Positions 8,463 to 17,641 of a stretch of 64,000 nt of DNA are shown in pieces; the stretch's first letter is position 1, and the number at the start of each line of letters is the position of its first letter. Made by a program: the position numbers and the translations under genes. Source of the stretch: CAZMZW01 sp963802275 (lineage in GTDB: Bacteria > Chloroflexota > Anaerolineae > Anaerolineales > Anaerolineaceae); the NCBI GenBank assembly GCA_963802275.1, contig CAWDIB010000004.1, forward strand, positions 1,116,001-1,180,000, in the 5' to 3' direction. Below the pieces are notes generated by a model that worked only from the letters and a program-made list of their open reading frames with translations, searched no databases and was not told where the DNA came from.

Positions 8463-9332
8463 CTAGGGAAGCTCAGCAAAGACAGACTGAGGGGCAAAGC
8501 AGACGCCCACCATGCTGGGTCCGGTATGGGCACCCAGCACAAAGGAAATGGGACCGCTTTTCAGCCAGGTACATTTGAAAGCTGCATCGATCAAGCTGTG
8601 CAGCTGGTCGGCGCCTTCGGGGTTAAGGGTGTGCACCACCTGGACTCGCAAGGGATTTCCGGCAGGGTTCAGGCCGGAGATGAGATCGACAATGCCTTTC
8701 AGCGCACCCTGGAAAGAACGGGACTGCCCGCCCTGGGTATACTTGCCGGACTCGTGGTCAACTCCAATCAGGGGTTTGATCTGCAGTATCGAAGCCAGCA
8801 GCCCTTTCATGTGGCTGATGCGCCCACCATGGATGAGATACTTTAACTCATTAAGGGTGTAAAAGCTATGAGTGGCAGTACTGATCTTGCTTAGCAGGGA
8901 AAGAAGGCGTTCTTTTGACCAGCCAGCTCGGATGGCACGCACAGCAACATCCACCTGCCAGCCGGCGCCCGCCGAAAGCGTCTTGGTATCCACGATGGTC
9001 ACCTTGGCCTCTCGCACCATTTTGGCTGCCGCTTCGGCGGATTGGATGGTGCCGCTCAGACCGGAGGAAAGATGGATGGAGAGAATTTCGGGGTCTTTTT
9101 TTGCCAGTTCACGGTACAGTTCGGCAAACTGCCCAGCCGAGGGTTGGGAAGTGGTGGGCAGATCCTTGGAAACCTCCAAGTCCTGGTAAAAGCGGGTATG
9201 CGTAACCTCCCCGCCATCCTGGTAGGAGGATTGACCCATTTGCACCGCCAATGGGACGATATGAACCAGCTTATCCGGATGGGAATTGCTGGCAAGCGGA
9301 TAATCGGTGCCGCTGTCAGTCACGATTTGCAT
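8463..9332 (-). CDS. DegV family fatty-acid-binding protein
   Basis: 289 residues covering the full DegV fold. The start MQIVTDSGTDYP and the TTSQPSAGQF segment are the two classic DegV signatures. LSSGLSGTIQSAE and LKYLIHGGRIS follow, and the C-terminal domain carries GAHTGPSMVGV. DegV/FakB proteins bind one fatty acid molecule and present it to FakA kinase; no fakA gene is in this window. Cytoplasmic and monocistronic, with its own terminator. Confidence 0.9.
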   Translation of the reverse strand: MQIVTDSGTDYPLASNSHPDKLVHIVPLAVQMGQSSYQDGGEVTHTRFYQDLEVSKDLPTTSQPSAGQFAELYRELAKKDPEILSIHLSSGLSGTIQSAEAAAKMVREAKVTIVDTKTLSAGAGWQVDVAVRAIRAGWSKERLLSLLSKISTATHSFYTLNELKYLIHGGRISHMKGLLASILQIKPLIGVDHESGKYTQGGQSRSFQGALKGIVDLISGLNPAGNPLRVQVVHTLNPEGADQLHSLIDAAFKCTWLKSGPISFVLGAHTGPSMVGVCFAPQSVFAELP

Positions 9333-9445
9333 TTCTTTTTCCTTGTCTATTGATTAACCTATTCTATCATTCAATCACCATCCGTTTTATTGTCCGCCAA
9401 GTCACCATAACCAGTTATAATTCCCGCCCGCATGGAGACCAACTA

Positions 9446-10378
9446 ATGAACCTTAACCCTGAAAATAAAAAGAGAGTCATCATTTTCCTGGCTTTCGCCT
9501 TTGGCATCGCCTGGCTGACCGCCATGGTTATCTTCCTCACCGGCGGAATCGTCAACAGCCCGGTACTGGACGCCAACACGGGCATCACCCTAGCCCTGCT
9601 TCTATTGGCCGGACCTTATATGTGGGCACCGGCGTTGGCCAACCTGCTCACCCGCCTGGTTACCCGCGAGGGTAAGCGTGATTTTTTTCTTAAACCTGAC
9701 CTCAAGCGTGACTGGCCTTACTGGCTGACGGCCTGGGTGGGTCCCCCGCTCTTAATTACACTTGGTGCCCTGCTGTATTTCCTGCTCTTCCCGCAGCATT
9801 TCGACAGCAGCTTCCAAACCATCCGCATGCAAATGGCCTTTGCCGGGCAGGATGCCTCGCAGGTGAACATTCCGCAGTTGATCCTGATGCAATCGCTGTT
9901 CGCCATCCTCATCGCCCCGGTCTTGAACGGCTTTTCCACTTTTGGTGAGGAATTCGGCTGGCGGGCTTACCTGCTGCCCAAACTTCAGGAGTTGGGCACA
10001 CGCAAGGCGCTGCTTCTATCCGGCGTCATTTGGGGTGTCTGGCACTGGCCGGTGATCGCCATGGGTCATAACTATGGGCTGGGTTATCCCGGCGAGCCCT
10101 GGCTGGGCATGCTGATGATGGTGTGGATCATGGTGGTGGATGGCGTGCTCATCGGTTGGCTGGCAATGCGCGGCAGGAGCGTCTGGCCGGCGGTCATCGC
10201 CCACGGCGCGCTGAATGGATTTGCTGCCATCAGCATGTTAATGGTCAAGAGCGATCCAAGCCGTTTCATCGGACCGCTGCCGACTGGTGTGATCGGTTCA
10301 CTGGGATTCACCGTGGCCGCGGCGTGGGTGCTTTTCTCACCCAGGGCGCTGGCAGACCTGGAGCCCAAATCCAATTAG
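9446..10378 (+). CDS. CPBP family intramembrane glutamic endopeptidase
   Basis: 310 residues with about eight membrane segments. The three CPBP (Abi) motifs are present: EEFGWRAYLLPKL (catalytic Glu pair and Arg), GVIWGVWHWPV (His), and a late AHGALNGF (His plus Asn). The family includes Rce1-type CAAX proteases and bacteriocin-immunity proteins; bacterial substrates are mostly unknown. The start at 9446 (MNLNPENKKR) is chosen over the longer frame, which would run across the opposite-strand DegV start. Convergent with the HAD gene. Confidence 0.85.
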   Translation: MNLNPENKKRVIIFLAFAFGIAWLTAMVIFLTGGIVNSPVLDANTGITLALLLLAGPYMWAPALANLLTRLVTREGKRDFFLKPDLKRDWPYWLTAWVGPPLLITLGALLYFLLFPQHFDSSFQTIRMQMAFAGQDASQVNIPQLILMQSLFAILIAPVLNGFSTFGEEFGWRAYLLPKLQELGTRKALLLSGVIWGVWHWPVIAMGHNYGLGYPGEPWLGMLMMVWIMVVDGVLIGWLAMRGRSVWPAVIAHGALNGFAAISMLMVKSDPSRFIGPLPTGVIGSLGFTVAAAWVLFSPRALADLEPKSN

Positions 10379-10397
10379 AATTCCCCAACTTTTTAAT

Positions 10398-11216
10398 CTA
10401 ACTGAGTTTAAATAGACCAGCCAGGAACCTGGCTGGTCCTTCCTTATCATTCGATTCAATGATCAAGTCCGCGCTGGCTTTGCAGGCTGGCGTGCCATTG
10501 GCAACCGAAGCACTCAAACCTGCCAAATGGTGCATGACCACATCGTTGTCACCATCGCCGATGGTGATGATGGCTGAGAGGGGCACACTCAGAAAATCCG
10601 CCAGGCGGCGCAGTCCAGAGGCCTTGTCCTCACCTGGCGGGAGTACTTCCAGCATGTAGGGCATGGTGGGGAAATAGGATACTTTGCCATCCAGGTTCTT
10701 TTTAAGAGTGCCCGCCACGGGTGCCAGGGCAGTTGGTCCGCCCATATTCATGATGACGAACTTGACCGTCCGTGCCCAATCGTCGCCCAGTTCTTCCCAG
10801 GAGCTGATCTGCCGCGGGTGTGGTCCGCCAAAGTTCATCATGGCGCGCACACTTTCCGTATAGTCAAGAGTGTAAATAGATTCAGGGGTGCAGACGGTGA
10901 TATCAGCCTGGCAGGCAGAAACCAATTGAATGACCATCCGCACAACCTGCGGGTCAAAAAAAGCGGCGTGCACCAGCCTGCCTTGAGGAAATTGCAACAG
11001 CGAACCATTGGATAGGATGAGTGGGATATCAATACCAAGCTCTTGAGCAGGTTCCTGCACCGCCGGCAGCAACTTCCCGGTGGAGAGGGTGAAAAGCACC
11101 CCGCCTGCCCTCAGGCGGTGGATTACCTCAAGGGTGAAAGGGGAAATGCGGTGGTTTGAATCCTGCAGGGTGCCGTCAATATCAGAAACCACCAGGCGGA
11201 AGGGAAGCGCACTCAC
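10398..11216 (-). CDS. HAD superfamily Cof-type phosphatase
   Basis: 272 residues. Motif I DIDGTLQDSNHRIS is at residues 12-25, motif II LSTGK near 49, a lysine in the C-terminal half, and motif IV IGDGDNDVVMHHLAG near 220. The large C2 cap between residues 85 and 190 marks the Cof/YbiV subgroup, which dephosphorylates sugar phosphates or flavin precursors. It is followed 12 bases from the start of the next unit by the serine protease gene, and the two may share an operon from 16.6 kb downwards. The palindrome at 10414-10440 is within its coding end. Confidence 0.88.
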   Translation of the reverse strand: MSALPFRLVVSDIDGTLQDSNHRISPFTLEVIHRLRAGGVLFTLSTGKLLPAVQEPAQELGIDIPLILSNGSLLQFPQGRLVHAAFFDPQVVRMVIQLVSACQADITVCTPESIYTLDYTESVRAMMNFGGPHPRQISSWEELGDDWARTVKFVIMNMGGPTALAPVAGTLKKNLDGKVSYFPTMPYMLEVLPPGEDKASGLRRLADFLSVPLSAIITIGDGDNDVVMHHLAGLSASVANGTPACKASADLIIESNDKEGPARFLAGLFKLS

Positions 11217-11228
11217 TGTGGATACCGC

Positions 11229-12392
11229 TTAACCGCTGGAAGTGCTCTCGGTGAGGAAGACCTCGAATGTCAATGACGCGCGGCCGCGTACCACCTGCAC
11301 CGGCACAGTCTGCCCGGGGGAGTAGGCAAAAAGCGCATTGTAATAAGATACATTCTCACCCAGCTCTTTGTCGCCGATCCAGGTGATGATATCGCCGGTG
11401 CGGATGCCGGCCTGGTACGCCGGTCCGCTGCCATCCACCCGGTTGATATAAGCGCCCCATTGCGCCCCCAGATCATAAATGGAAGCGATGCGTGGATTGA
11501 TGATCTGAATGCGCACCCCGAGGTAAGGGCGGGCAAAGTAACCCTTCTGGATGATCTGCTCGGCCACCATGTGGACCGTGTTGGCCGGGATGGCGAAACC
11601 CAGCCCCTCGGCAATGGTGGAACCACTCGAATAATTACCGCGCACCACCAGGGTGTTCACCCCGATGACCTCTCCGGCCAGGTTGACCAGCGGTCCGCCG
11701 GAATTGCCACTGTTGATGGCGGCATCGGTCTGGATGAGGTTTTCCAGGGTGTAACCATCCCCGGCATCGATGGAGCGCCCGGTGGCGCTGACAACACCCA
11801 AAGTGACACTGTTGCGGAAATCTCCCAGGGGTGAGCCGATGGCGATCACCGTCTCACCGGGTTTGAGCAGCTCGGAATTGCCCAGTCGCGCCACGGCCGG
11901 CAGGCTGCCTTCCACCTTCAGGACAGCCAGGTCCGAAAAAACATCACGGCTGATCAACCGGGCTGGCATTTCGCTTCCATTATTGAGAATAATGTAAAGT
12001 TCGTTTGCATCCTCCACCACGTGATTATTGGTAATGATGTAACCGCTGGAGGAAATAATGAATCCGCTGCCGCTCACCTGCTGTCCGGAGGACATGCCGA
12101 ACATGCTCATACTGCCGCTCACCGAACTGACCACGGTCACCACCGCCGGCTCAATTTTGGCCACCACATCGGTGATGGTGGTCTGGATCTCGGTCTGCGA
12201 GATGATCAGCTTGCTGACAGGCGCGGCAGTGATATCACCGGTCTGGTTGGACAGTGGTGTAACAGCATTCGCCAATCCGGCCGGACTTTGCTGCCCGAGC
12301 GCCCATCGGGCACCCACCCAGCCGCCAAATACCGCGGAACCAATGACCAGGAAAATCAATAATAGAAAAAGCAGAATGCTGCGTAGTTTCAT
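11229..12392 (-). CDS. Membrane-anchored HtrA/DegP-type serine protease with PDZ domain
   Basis: 387 residues. An N-terminal membrane anchor (residues 5-30) precedes a trypsin-like domain with His in ITNNHVVEDAN, Asp in FSDLAVLKVEG and Ser in AAINSGNSGGPLVN. A single PDZ domain follows (AYINRVDGSGPAYQAGIRTGDIIT). HtrA proteases degrade or refold damaged exported proteins. The short spacing to the TrkA-like gene (14 bases) suggests it is transcribed with the TrkA/ATPase cluster, though the functional connection is loose. Confidence 0.92.
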   Translation of the reverse strand: MKLRSILLFLLLIFLVIGSAVFGGWVGARWALGQQSPAGLANAVTPLSNQTGDITAAPVSKLIISQTEIQTTITDVVAKIEPAVVTVVSSVSGSMSMFGMSSGQQVSGSGFIISSSGYIITNNHVVEDANELYIILNNGSEMPARLISRDVFSDLAVLKVEGSLPAVARLGNSELLKPGETVIAIGSPLGDFRNSVTLGVVSATGRSIDAGDGYTLENLIQTDAAINSGNSGGPLVNLAGEVIGVNTLVVRGNYSSGSTIAEGLGFAIPANTVHMVAEQIIQKGYFARPYLGVRIQIINPRIASIYDLGAQWGAYINRVDGSGPAYQAGIRTGDIITWIGDKELGENVSYYNALFAYSPGQTVPVQVVRGRASLTFEVFLTESTSSG

Positions 12393-12406
12393 TTTTTTTA
12401 GTATTC

Positions 12407-13078
12407 CTATTTTTTAGGACCCAATAAATCAGCCAGGGCATTCAACTGGGAGGAATGCACCAGGGCGATCACCTCATCCGCTGGGCGTAATACCAGGTCA
12501 CCGTGTGGTATTTCCATACCTTCACGGCGGATGACCGCCACCAGCACACATTGCCTGGGTAATTCAATTTCCTTTAATGAACGGCCCACCACCACCGCAG
12601 TCGGGTCCACCTTTTCCTCCACAATGGAGTATTGCCCTTTGCGCAATTTGAGCAGGGTCATCATATCCCCCAGGGACATCTCTTCAATGATCAGCCGCCC
12701 CATTAATTCCGCCTGGTTCAAGGCTACATCCACACCCATGTCGGGGGTGAACATCCAGGCATTTTTTGGATTGTTGATGCGCGCAATGGTGCGCGGCACA
12801 TTGAATTCAAATCGGGCCAGGCTGGTGACCACCAGGTTGACCTCGTCCTCGCCGGTCACGGCCGCCACCACATCCATCTGGCGGATGCCGGCGGATTCCA
12901 GGGTCATTGGATCAGTTCCGCTGCCAAGGACAACGTGGTCTGCACCAATTTCTTCGTTCAACCGAGGCATTTCGCTGCGGCGCAATTCAATCATCTTCAC
13001 CTCATGCCCACCGGTTTCATGCAGAAATTTTGCCAGGTAGGTGCCGACCTTACCGCCGCCAATAATCATTGTTTTCAT
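12407..13078 (-). CDS. TrkA-like NAD-binding K+ channel/transporter regulatory protein (second copy)
   Basis: 223 residues: TrkA_N Rossmann domain with MIIGGGKVGTYLAKFL at the start and an acidic ribose-binding region (VKMIELRRSEM), followed by a TrkA_C (RCK_C) ligand domain from about residue 140 (KVDPTAVVVGRSLKEIELP). RCK proteins gate Trk/Ktr potassium transporters in response to NAD(H), ATP or c-di-AMP. No TrkH/KtrB gene is in this window; instead the gene follows another trkA-like gene and a P-type ATPase, so its partner may be elsewhere. Confidence 0.88.
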   Translation of the reverse strand: MKTMIIGGGKVGTYLAKFLHETGGHEVKMIELRRSEMPRLNEEIGADHVVLGSGTDPMTLESAGIRQMDVVAAVTGEDEVNLVVTSLARFEFNVPRTIARINNPKNAWMFTPDMGVDVALNQAELMGRLIIEEMSLGDMMTLLKLRKGQYSIVEEKVDPTAVVVGRSLKEIELPRQCVLVAVIRREGMEIPHGDLVLRPADEVIALVHSSQLNALADLLGPKK

Positions 13079-13089
13079 CGTTTACCTCT

Positions 13090-13734
13090 TCATTTAAATA
13101 AGGCTGCCACGCGGTCGCGGTGCTCTTCCATCACAGCCAGGTAAAGCAAATCACCCGGCTGGAAGCTGGTCTTGATATTGGGGATGATGGTTTTTCCGGA
13201 ACGGGTCAGACTGATCACCCGCACCTCTGCCGGCACATCCACATCACTGACCAGGCGGCCAGCAAGGCTGTTGGGCACTTCCACCTCAACGATTTCCACC
13301 TCACCGGAGCCGAGGCTGAGCTTGGTATCCAGGTTGGTATAGGAAAGCAGTTCCGCAAGGCGGGCTGAACCGACTGCCACCGGAGAAATGGTGGAGATGC
13401 CCAGGCGGCGGTAAATTTCCGCCTTGCGCGGATCATATACGCGGGCAGCCACACGCGGCACACGGAAAACCTGCTTGGCAATGCGGGCAGCCACCACATT
13501 GGCTTCATCGCTGACGGTAACGGCTGCCAGTGCATCCGCTTTCTGGATGCCGGCTTTGATGAGGATCTCGCGGTCAAAGCCGACTCCCACCACCTTTTCA
13601 CCTTTAAAAGCAAGGCCAAGACTTTCAAAAGCGAGCGGGTCGTTGTCGATCACCGTCACCTGGTGACCGCGCAGGCTGAGATCGAGCGTCAGGGCGGAAC
13701 CGACCCGCCCACAACCGACAATGATAATTTTCAT
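13090..13734 (-). CDS. TrkA-like NAD-binding K+ transport regulatory protein (first copy)
   Basis: 214 residues with KIIIVGCGRVGSALTLDLS and VTVIDNDP at the N-terminus (NAD-binding), then a TrkA_C domain with LVSDVDVPAEVRVISLTRSG. The start codon overlaps the ATPase stop as ATGA (13731-13734) behind a GGAGGAAAGG ribosome-binding site, so the two genes are translationally coupled. A pair of single RCK proteins is typical of heteromeric CeoB/CeoC-type Trk regulators. Confidence 0.88.
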   Translation of the reverse strand: MKIIIVGCGRVGSALTLDLSLRGHQVTVIDNDPLAFESLGLAFKGEKVVGVGFDREILIKAGIQKADALAAVTVSDEANVVAARIAKQVFRVPRVAARVYDPRKAEIYRRLGISTISPVAVGSARLAELLSYTNLDTKLSLGSGEVEIVEVEVPNSLAGRLVSDVDVPAEVRVISLTRSGKTIIPNIKTSFQPGDLLYLAVMEEHRDRVAALFK

Positions 13735-16643
13735 GCCTTTCCTCCAATTGTATTATGCGATATATCCGTTCGCATGTTCCTGCCTTCCATTTTACGTGCA
13801 ATCCATTTTCGGATTTCATCCGCAATCAAAAGCAGGGGCGAAAAACCAAACAATAAAAGCCAGTATGACAAGGGGAATGAATTTGTACCGATGAAGGTGT
13901 GCATTAATGGCGTGTACACGATCAGTAATATGACCGCAATTTCAGACGCAATCCCCAGCCAAAGGAGTTTGTTCTTGAAAAAGGGTATTTTGAATGAAGA
14001 AATGGTTTCAGTGCGCTGGGCAAACAAGTTGCCAATCTGGGTGGTTACCACAGCTGCCAGCGCCATGGCGGTAGCCGAGCGATACAGCTCACCGCTGGCG
14101 GGAAGGTCAATCAGTTTCCCCCAGTAACCGTTCATCCAGTACATGAAATAAAAAGCGATCATGGTAGCCGCGCTTTGCAGCATGCCCAAATAAGGGTAAG
14201 CGCGCAAGAGCATTTTCCCGGTGATGACATGCTCGCGGATATTGCGCGGCGGGCGATCCATCACACCAGGTTCGGGCGGCTCTGCCCCGAGAGCCAGGGC
14301 GGGCATGATATCCGTACCCAGGTCCACCGCCAGGATGTGCATAACATTTAAAGCCAGCGGGATGCGTCCGGCGCTCAAGGCAAACAGGATAAATGGAACT
14401 GCCTCCGGGGTATTGCTGGTAAAAATATAGGTGGTAAATTTTTTGATGTTGGCGTACACCGCGCGCCCCTCCTCCACCGCGTTGACAATCGAAGCAAAAT
14501 TATCATCAGTGAGGATCATGCTGGCGGCTTCCTTGGCCACATCCGTGCCGGTGATACCCATGGCAACACCAATGTCGGCTTTCTTCAGGGCGGGGGCATC
14601 ATTGACCCCGTCACCGGTGACCGCTACAATCTCACCCAGTTCCTGGATGGCCGTCACCACGCGCAGTTTATGCTCGGGGGCGACGCGGGCAAAGATCACC
14701 TCATCCTGCATGGCAGCCTTCAATTCTTCATTGGAAAGCGAATCAAGGTCAAAGCCGGTAATGATGCGCGGGTGATCAGTCTTCACAATGCCAATGCGGC
14801 GGGCGATCGTTTCAGCGGTGAGGCCATAATCGCCGGTGATCATGACGATGCGGATGCCAGCGTGATGACATTTTTCCACCGCCTCCGCCACTTCCCGTCG
14901 CGGGGGGTCCATCATGGCAATCAAACCCAGTAAGACCAGGTCTTGCTCAACCGTCTCTTCGTTGTATTCGGTATATTCACCGGAAATAATGCGCTGGGCA
15001 ACTGCCAGCACACGCAAACCATCTCTGGCCAGCCTGTCATTGGCATTCATGGCGGCGGAACGCGTTTCGTCATCCATTGCCATCTCCTGACCGTTGACCA
15101 GCATTTTTGTGCAGAGTTCTATCGTCTCTTTGGGCGCGCCTTTGGTAAAGGCAATGCGTGAATTGCTGCCATAAAAGCCGATTGGATGGCCTGGATGCGC
15201 CTCTCCGGCAAAATGGATGGTGCTCATGCGCTTGCGGCGGGAATCAAAAGGCACCTCAAATAGACGCGGATTCTTTTTTTCCTCCTCCTCCACCGGTAAT
15301 CCGCTCTTGACCCCCAACACACGCAGGCAAGCCTCGGTCGGATCGCCCAGGATGGACCAATGTCCTTCCTGGGATGAATCATCAGAACCGGGGGCTATCA
15401 AATGGGCATTGTTGCACAAATAAGCGGCTTTAACCAGTTGATAAAGTTCTGCATCTGACTGAATGGCCAGGTCTTGTGCATCTTCTATTAACTTGCCCGT
15501 CGGCTCATACCCTGTACCGGTCACGGAAATCATGCGTCCGATGTTCTGATCGGCTTTCCTGCCCGGAAGCCACAGCGAGCGCACGGTCATTTCATTCTGG
15601 GTCAGGGTGCCGGTTTTATCGGTGCAGATGACCGATGTACAGCCAAGCGTTTCCACAGCAGAAAGGCGTTTAATCAACGCATGTCTTTTTGCCATGCGCT
15701 GCGAGCCCATGGCCAATGCCAGGGTCACCGTTGGCAGGAGCCCTTCCGGGACAAAGGCCACAATCATGCCAATGGCAAAGATGAAACTTTCAGCAACCGT
15801 CACCCCGGCAAGAGCCACCGACAAAATGAAAAAGACAATCCCCATCGCCACAGCAATGTACGAAATCACCCGGGTGGCAACCTGTAATTCTTTCTGCAAG
15901 GGGGAAAGTTGTTCCTGCATGGACTGGGTCAGATTGGCGATTTTGCCAAACTCGGTGTTCATGCCGGTGGAGATGACCACTGCCTTGGCCGTGCCGGATG
16001 CCACGCTGGTACCAGCAAAAATCATATTGGATGCCTCAGCGTAGGTTGATCCCTCTTGCAGAATAGCTTCAGTATTCTTGCTGATCGGGCGCGATTCTCC
16101 AGTCAGGGTGGATTGATCAACCCTGAGCTGGGCCTGTTCCACCAGGCGGCAATCCGCGGATATTTTTTCACCTTCCGCCAGCAGGATCACATCGCCGGGA
16201 ACCAGCTCTTCTGCCAGGACACGCTTTTCCTCCCGGTCACGCAGCACACGCGCAAAATCTGGCAGCATTTTCATCAGGGCTTCAGTAGCCTTTTCTGCGC
16301 GGAATTCCTGCCAAAAACTGAATAGGCCGTTGATGAGATTCACCATCCAGACCGCGATGGCCAATTCCGGCATCCTGGCGACGATCGCCATGGCACCCCC
16401 CACCCAGATGAGCATGGCCATCATGTGGGTAAAATTGGCCAGAAATTTTTGGTGGAGGGGCTTTCCTTTGGCTTGCTGCAGTTTGTTCGGTCCAACCTGC
16501 ACTAAACGTTCAAGCGCCGCTGGCTGGGTCAAGCCTTCGGCACAGGTATGCATTTCATCATACACATCTGCAATGGCCAGGGATGGCATTCTTGCCTTTA
16601 AATTCGCCGAATTGACAGATGGCTCATTCATTTTTAAGCTCAT
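13731..16643 (-). CDS. Cation-translocating P-type ATPase, type II with IIC (Na+/K+-like) signatures
   Basis: 970 residues with the full P-type plan: N-terminal cation_ATPase_N domain, TGES at 181-184, TM4 motif VPEGLLPTVTLALA at about 298, phosphorylated Asp342 in DKTGTLTQN, and hinge GDGVNDAPALKKADIG. The TM4 sequence VPEGLL and the TM6 sequence DLGTDIMPALALG follow the Na+,K+-ATPase (IIC) pattern rather than the calcium-pump form (IPEGLP, LVTDG). With two TrkA-like genes directly downstream, a monovalent cation is the likely substrate. This is inferred from motifs and neighbours; calcium cannot be excluded. First gene of the cluster. Confidence 0.88.
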   Translation of the reverse strand: MSLKMNEPSVNSANLKARMPSLAIADVYDEMHTCAEGLTQPAALERLVQVGPNKLQQAKGKPLHQKFLANFTHMMAMLIWVGGAMAIVARMPELAIAVWMVNLINGLFSFWQEFRAEKATEALMKMLPDFARVLRDREEKRVLAEELVPGDVILLAEGEKISADCRLVEQAQLRVDQSTLTGESRPISKNTEAILQEGSTYAEASNMIFAGTSVASGTAKAVVISTGMNTEFGKIANLTQSMQEQLSPLQKELQVATRVISYIAVAMGIVFFILSVALAGVTVAESFIFAIGMIVAFVPEGLLPTVTLALAMGSQRMAKRHALIKRLSAVETLGCTSVICTDKTGTLTQNEMTVRSLWLPGRKADQNIGRMISVTGTGYEPTGKLIEDAQDLAIQSDAELYQLVKAAYLCNNAHLIAPGSDDSSQEGHWSILGDPTEACLRVLGVKSGLPVEEEEKKNPRLFEVPFDSRRKRMSTIHFAGEAHPGHPIGFYGSNSRIAFTKGAPKETIELCTKMLVNGQEMAMDDETRSAAMNANDRLARDGLRVLAVAQRIISGEYTEYNEETVEQDLVLLGLIAMMDPPRREVAEAVEKCHHAGIRIVMITGDYGLTAETIARRIGIVKTDHPRIITGFDLDSLSNEELKAAMQDEVIFARVAPEHKLRVVTAIQELGEIVAVTGDGVNDAPALKKADIGVAMGITGTDVAKEAASMILTDDNFASIVNAVEEGRAVYANIKKFTTYIFTSNTPEAVPFILFALSAGRIPLALNVMHILAVDLGTDIMPALALGAEPPEPGVMDRPPRNIREHVITGKMLLRAYPYLGMLQSAATMIAFYFMYWMNGYWGKLIDLPASGELYRSATAMALAAVVTTQIGNLFAQRTETISSFKIPFFKNKLLWLGIASEIAVILLIVYTPLMHTFIGTNSFPLSYWLLLFGFSPLLLIADEIRKWIARKMEGRNMRTDISHNTIGGKA

Positions 16644-16807
16644 TTTTATTTATAACACTTCTGAAAAAAGACAAGCGGCTATTTTACACCCATTTATGCG
16701 GAGCTTTTTATTAACAAATTCTCATATCTCTTTATTGTTGATCTTATAGCGATATTAATGGAATTAGAATAGTACACATACCATCGCTTAAGAAAAGAGG
16801 AATATCT

Positions 16808-17638
16808 GTGTCACTTTACCTTGAGGAATATGGGCGGGAGAATAAAGAAACCATTTTGTTTCTACATGGCGGCGGTGCCGGGGCCTGGATGTGGAAGAAG
16901 GTCATCCCACTTTTGAATAATTTTCACTGCCTGGTTCCGGATCTACCGGAACACGACCACAGCGCTGATGTCAAACCATTTACATTCAGTAAAGCCTCCA
17001 AATTGATGATGAATATCGTCGCTGAAAAATCACATGGCGGCAGTGCTCATATTATTGGCCTTTCACTGGGTGCCCAGTTGGGGGTGCAGATGCTCAGTGA
17101 CTTCCCAAAAATTATCAAGAGCGCATTCCTGAGCAGCCCCATGCTGAAACCGATTTTTGGATTCGATTTGGGATTCTATAATGAGGATGTTCTGCGTTGG
17201 TCACATCGCATTTTTATGCAGCCACTTAAAAATTGGGATTGGTGGATCCAGCTTAATATGAAGTATTCAGCGGGTATTCCGCAGGAATTTTTCCCGGATT
17301 TCAAACAGGTGTTTCAAACAATGAGCGAGGATGCTTTCGCTCGCATCATGAACGCCGGGATGAGTTTCCGCCTGCCCGCAGGTCTCGAGCGGGTAACCAC
17401 ACGCGTTCTAGTTGCGGTCGGCAGCAGGGAGTACCGAGCCATGAAGGAATCGGCAAAAATGCTGGCGGCAGTGTTACCCAACGCACAGTCATTTGTAGTC
17501 AGAACCGAGCGACAGCACAATCTGGCAGAAAGCCACAATTGGGCATTATCCACACCAGATCTGTTTGCCAACTGTCTGAAAGCGTGGATTACTGGCAGTC
17601 AATTACCGGATCAATTACAAAAAAATCTTGAGGATTGA
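16808..17638 (+). CDS. Alpha/beta hydrolase
   Basis: 276 residues, GTG start. The oxyanion-hole motif FLHGGGAGAWMW is at about residues 18-29, the nucleophile elbow IIGLSLGAQLG near 90, and a likely catalytic His lies in ERQHNLAESH near the C-terminus. This is the alpha/beta-hydrolase 1/6 type (ester, lactone or C-C bond hydrolases). Its stop is three bases before the Rieske gene, so the two form an operon and may act on the same small molecule. It is divergent from the P-type ATPase. Confidence 0.82.
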   Translation: MSLYLEEYGRENKETILFLHGGGAGAWMWKKVIPLLNNFHCLVPDLPEHDHSADVKPFTFSKASKLMMNIVAEKSHGGSAHIIGLSLGAQLGVQMLSDFPKIIKSAFLSSPMLKPIFGFDLGFYNEDVLRWSHRIFMQPLKNWDWWIQLNMKYSAGIPQEFFPDFKQVFQTMSEDAFARIMNAGMSFRLPAGLERVTTRVLVAVGSREYRAMKESAKMLAAVLPNAQSFVVRTERQHNLAESHNWALSTPDLFANCLKAWITGSQLPDQLQKNLED

Positions 17639-17641
17639 TCC

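Noticed and set aside
8328..8846. Plus-strand open frame over the DegV gene
   Set aside because: It lies opposite a clear DegV protein and has no recognisable protein features; a shadow frame.
10414..10440. Palindrome GACCAGCCAGG/CCTGGCTGGTC looking like a terminator
   Set aside because: It is inside the HAD coding sequence and is not followed by a T-run on either strand.
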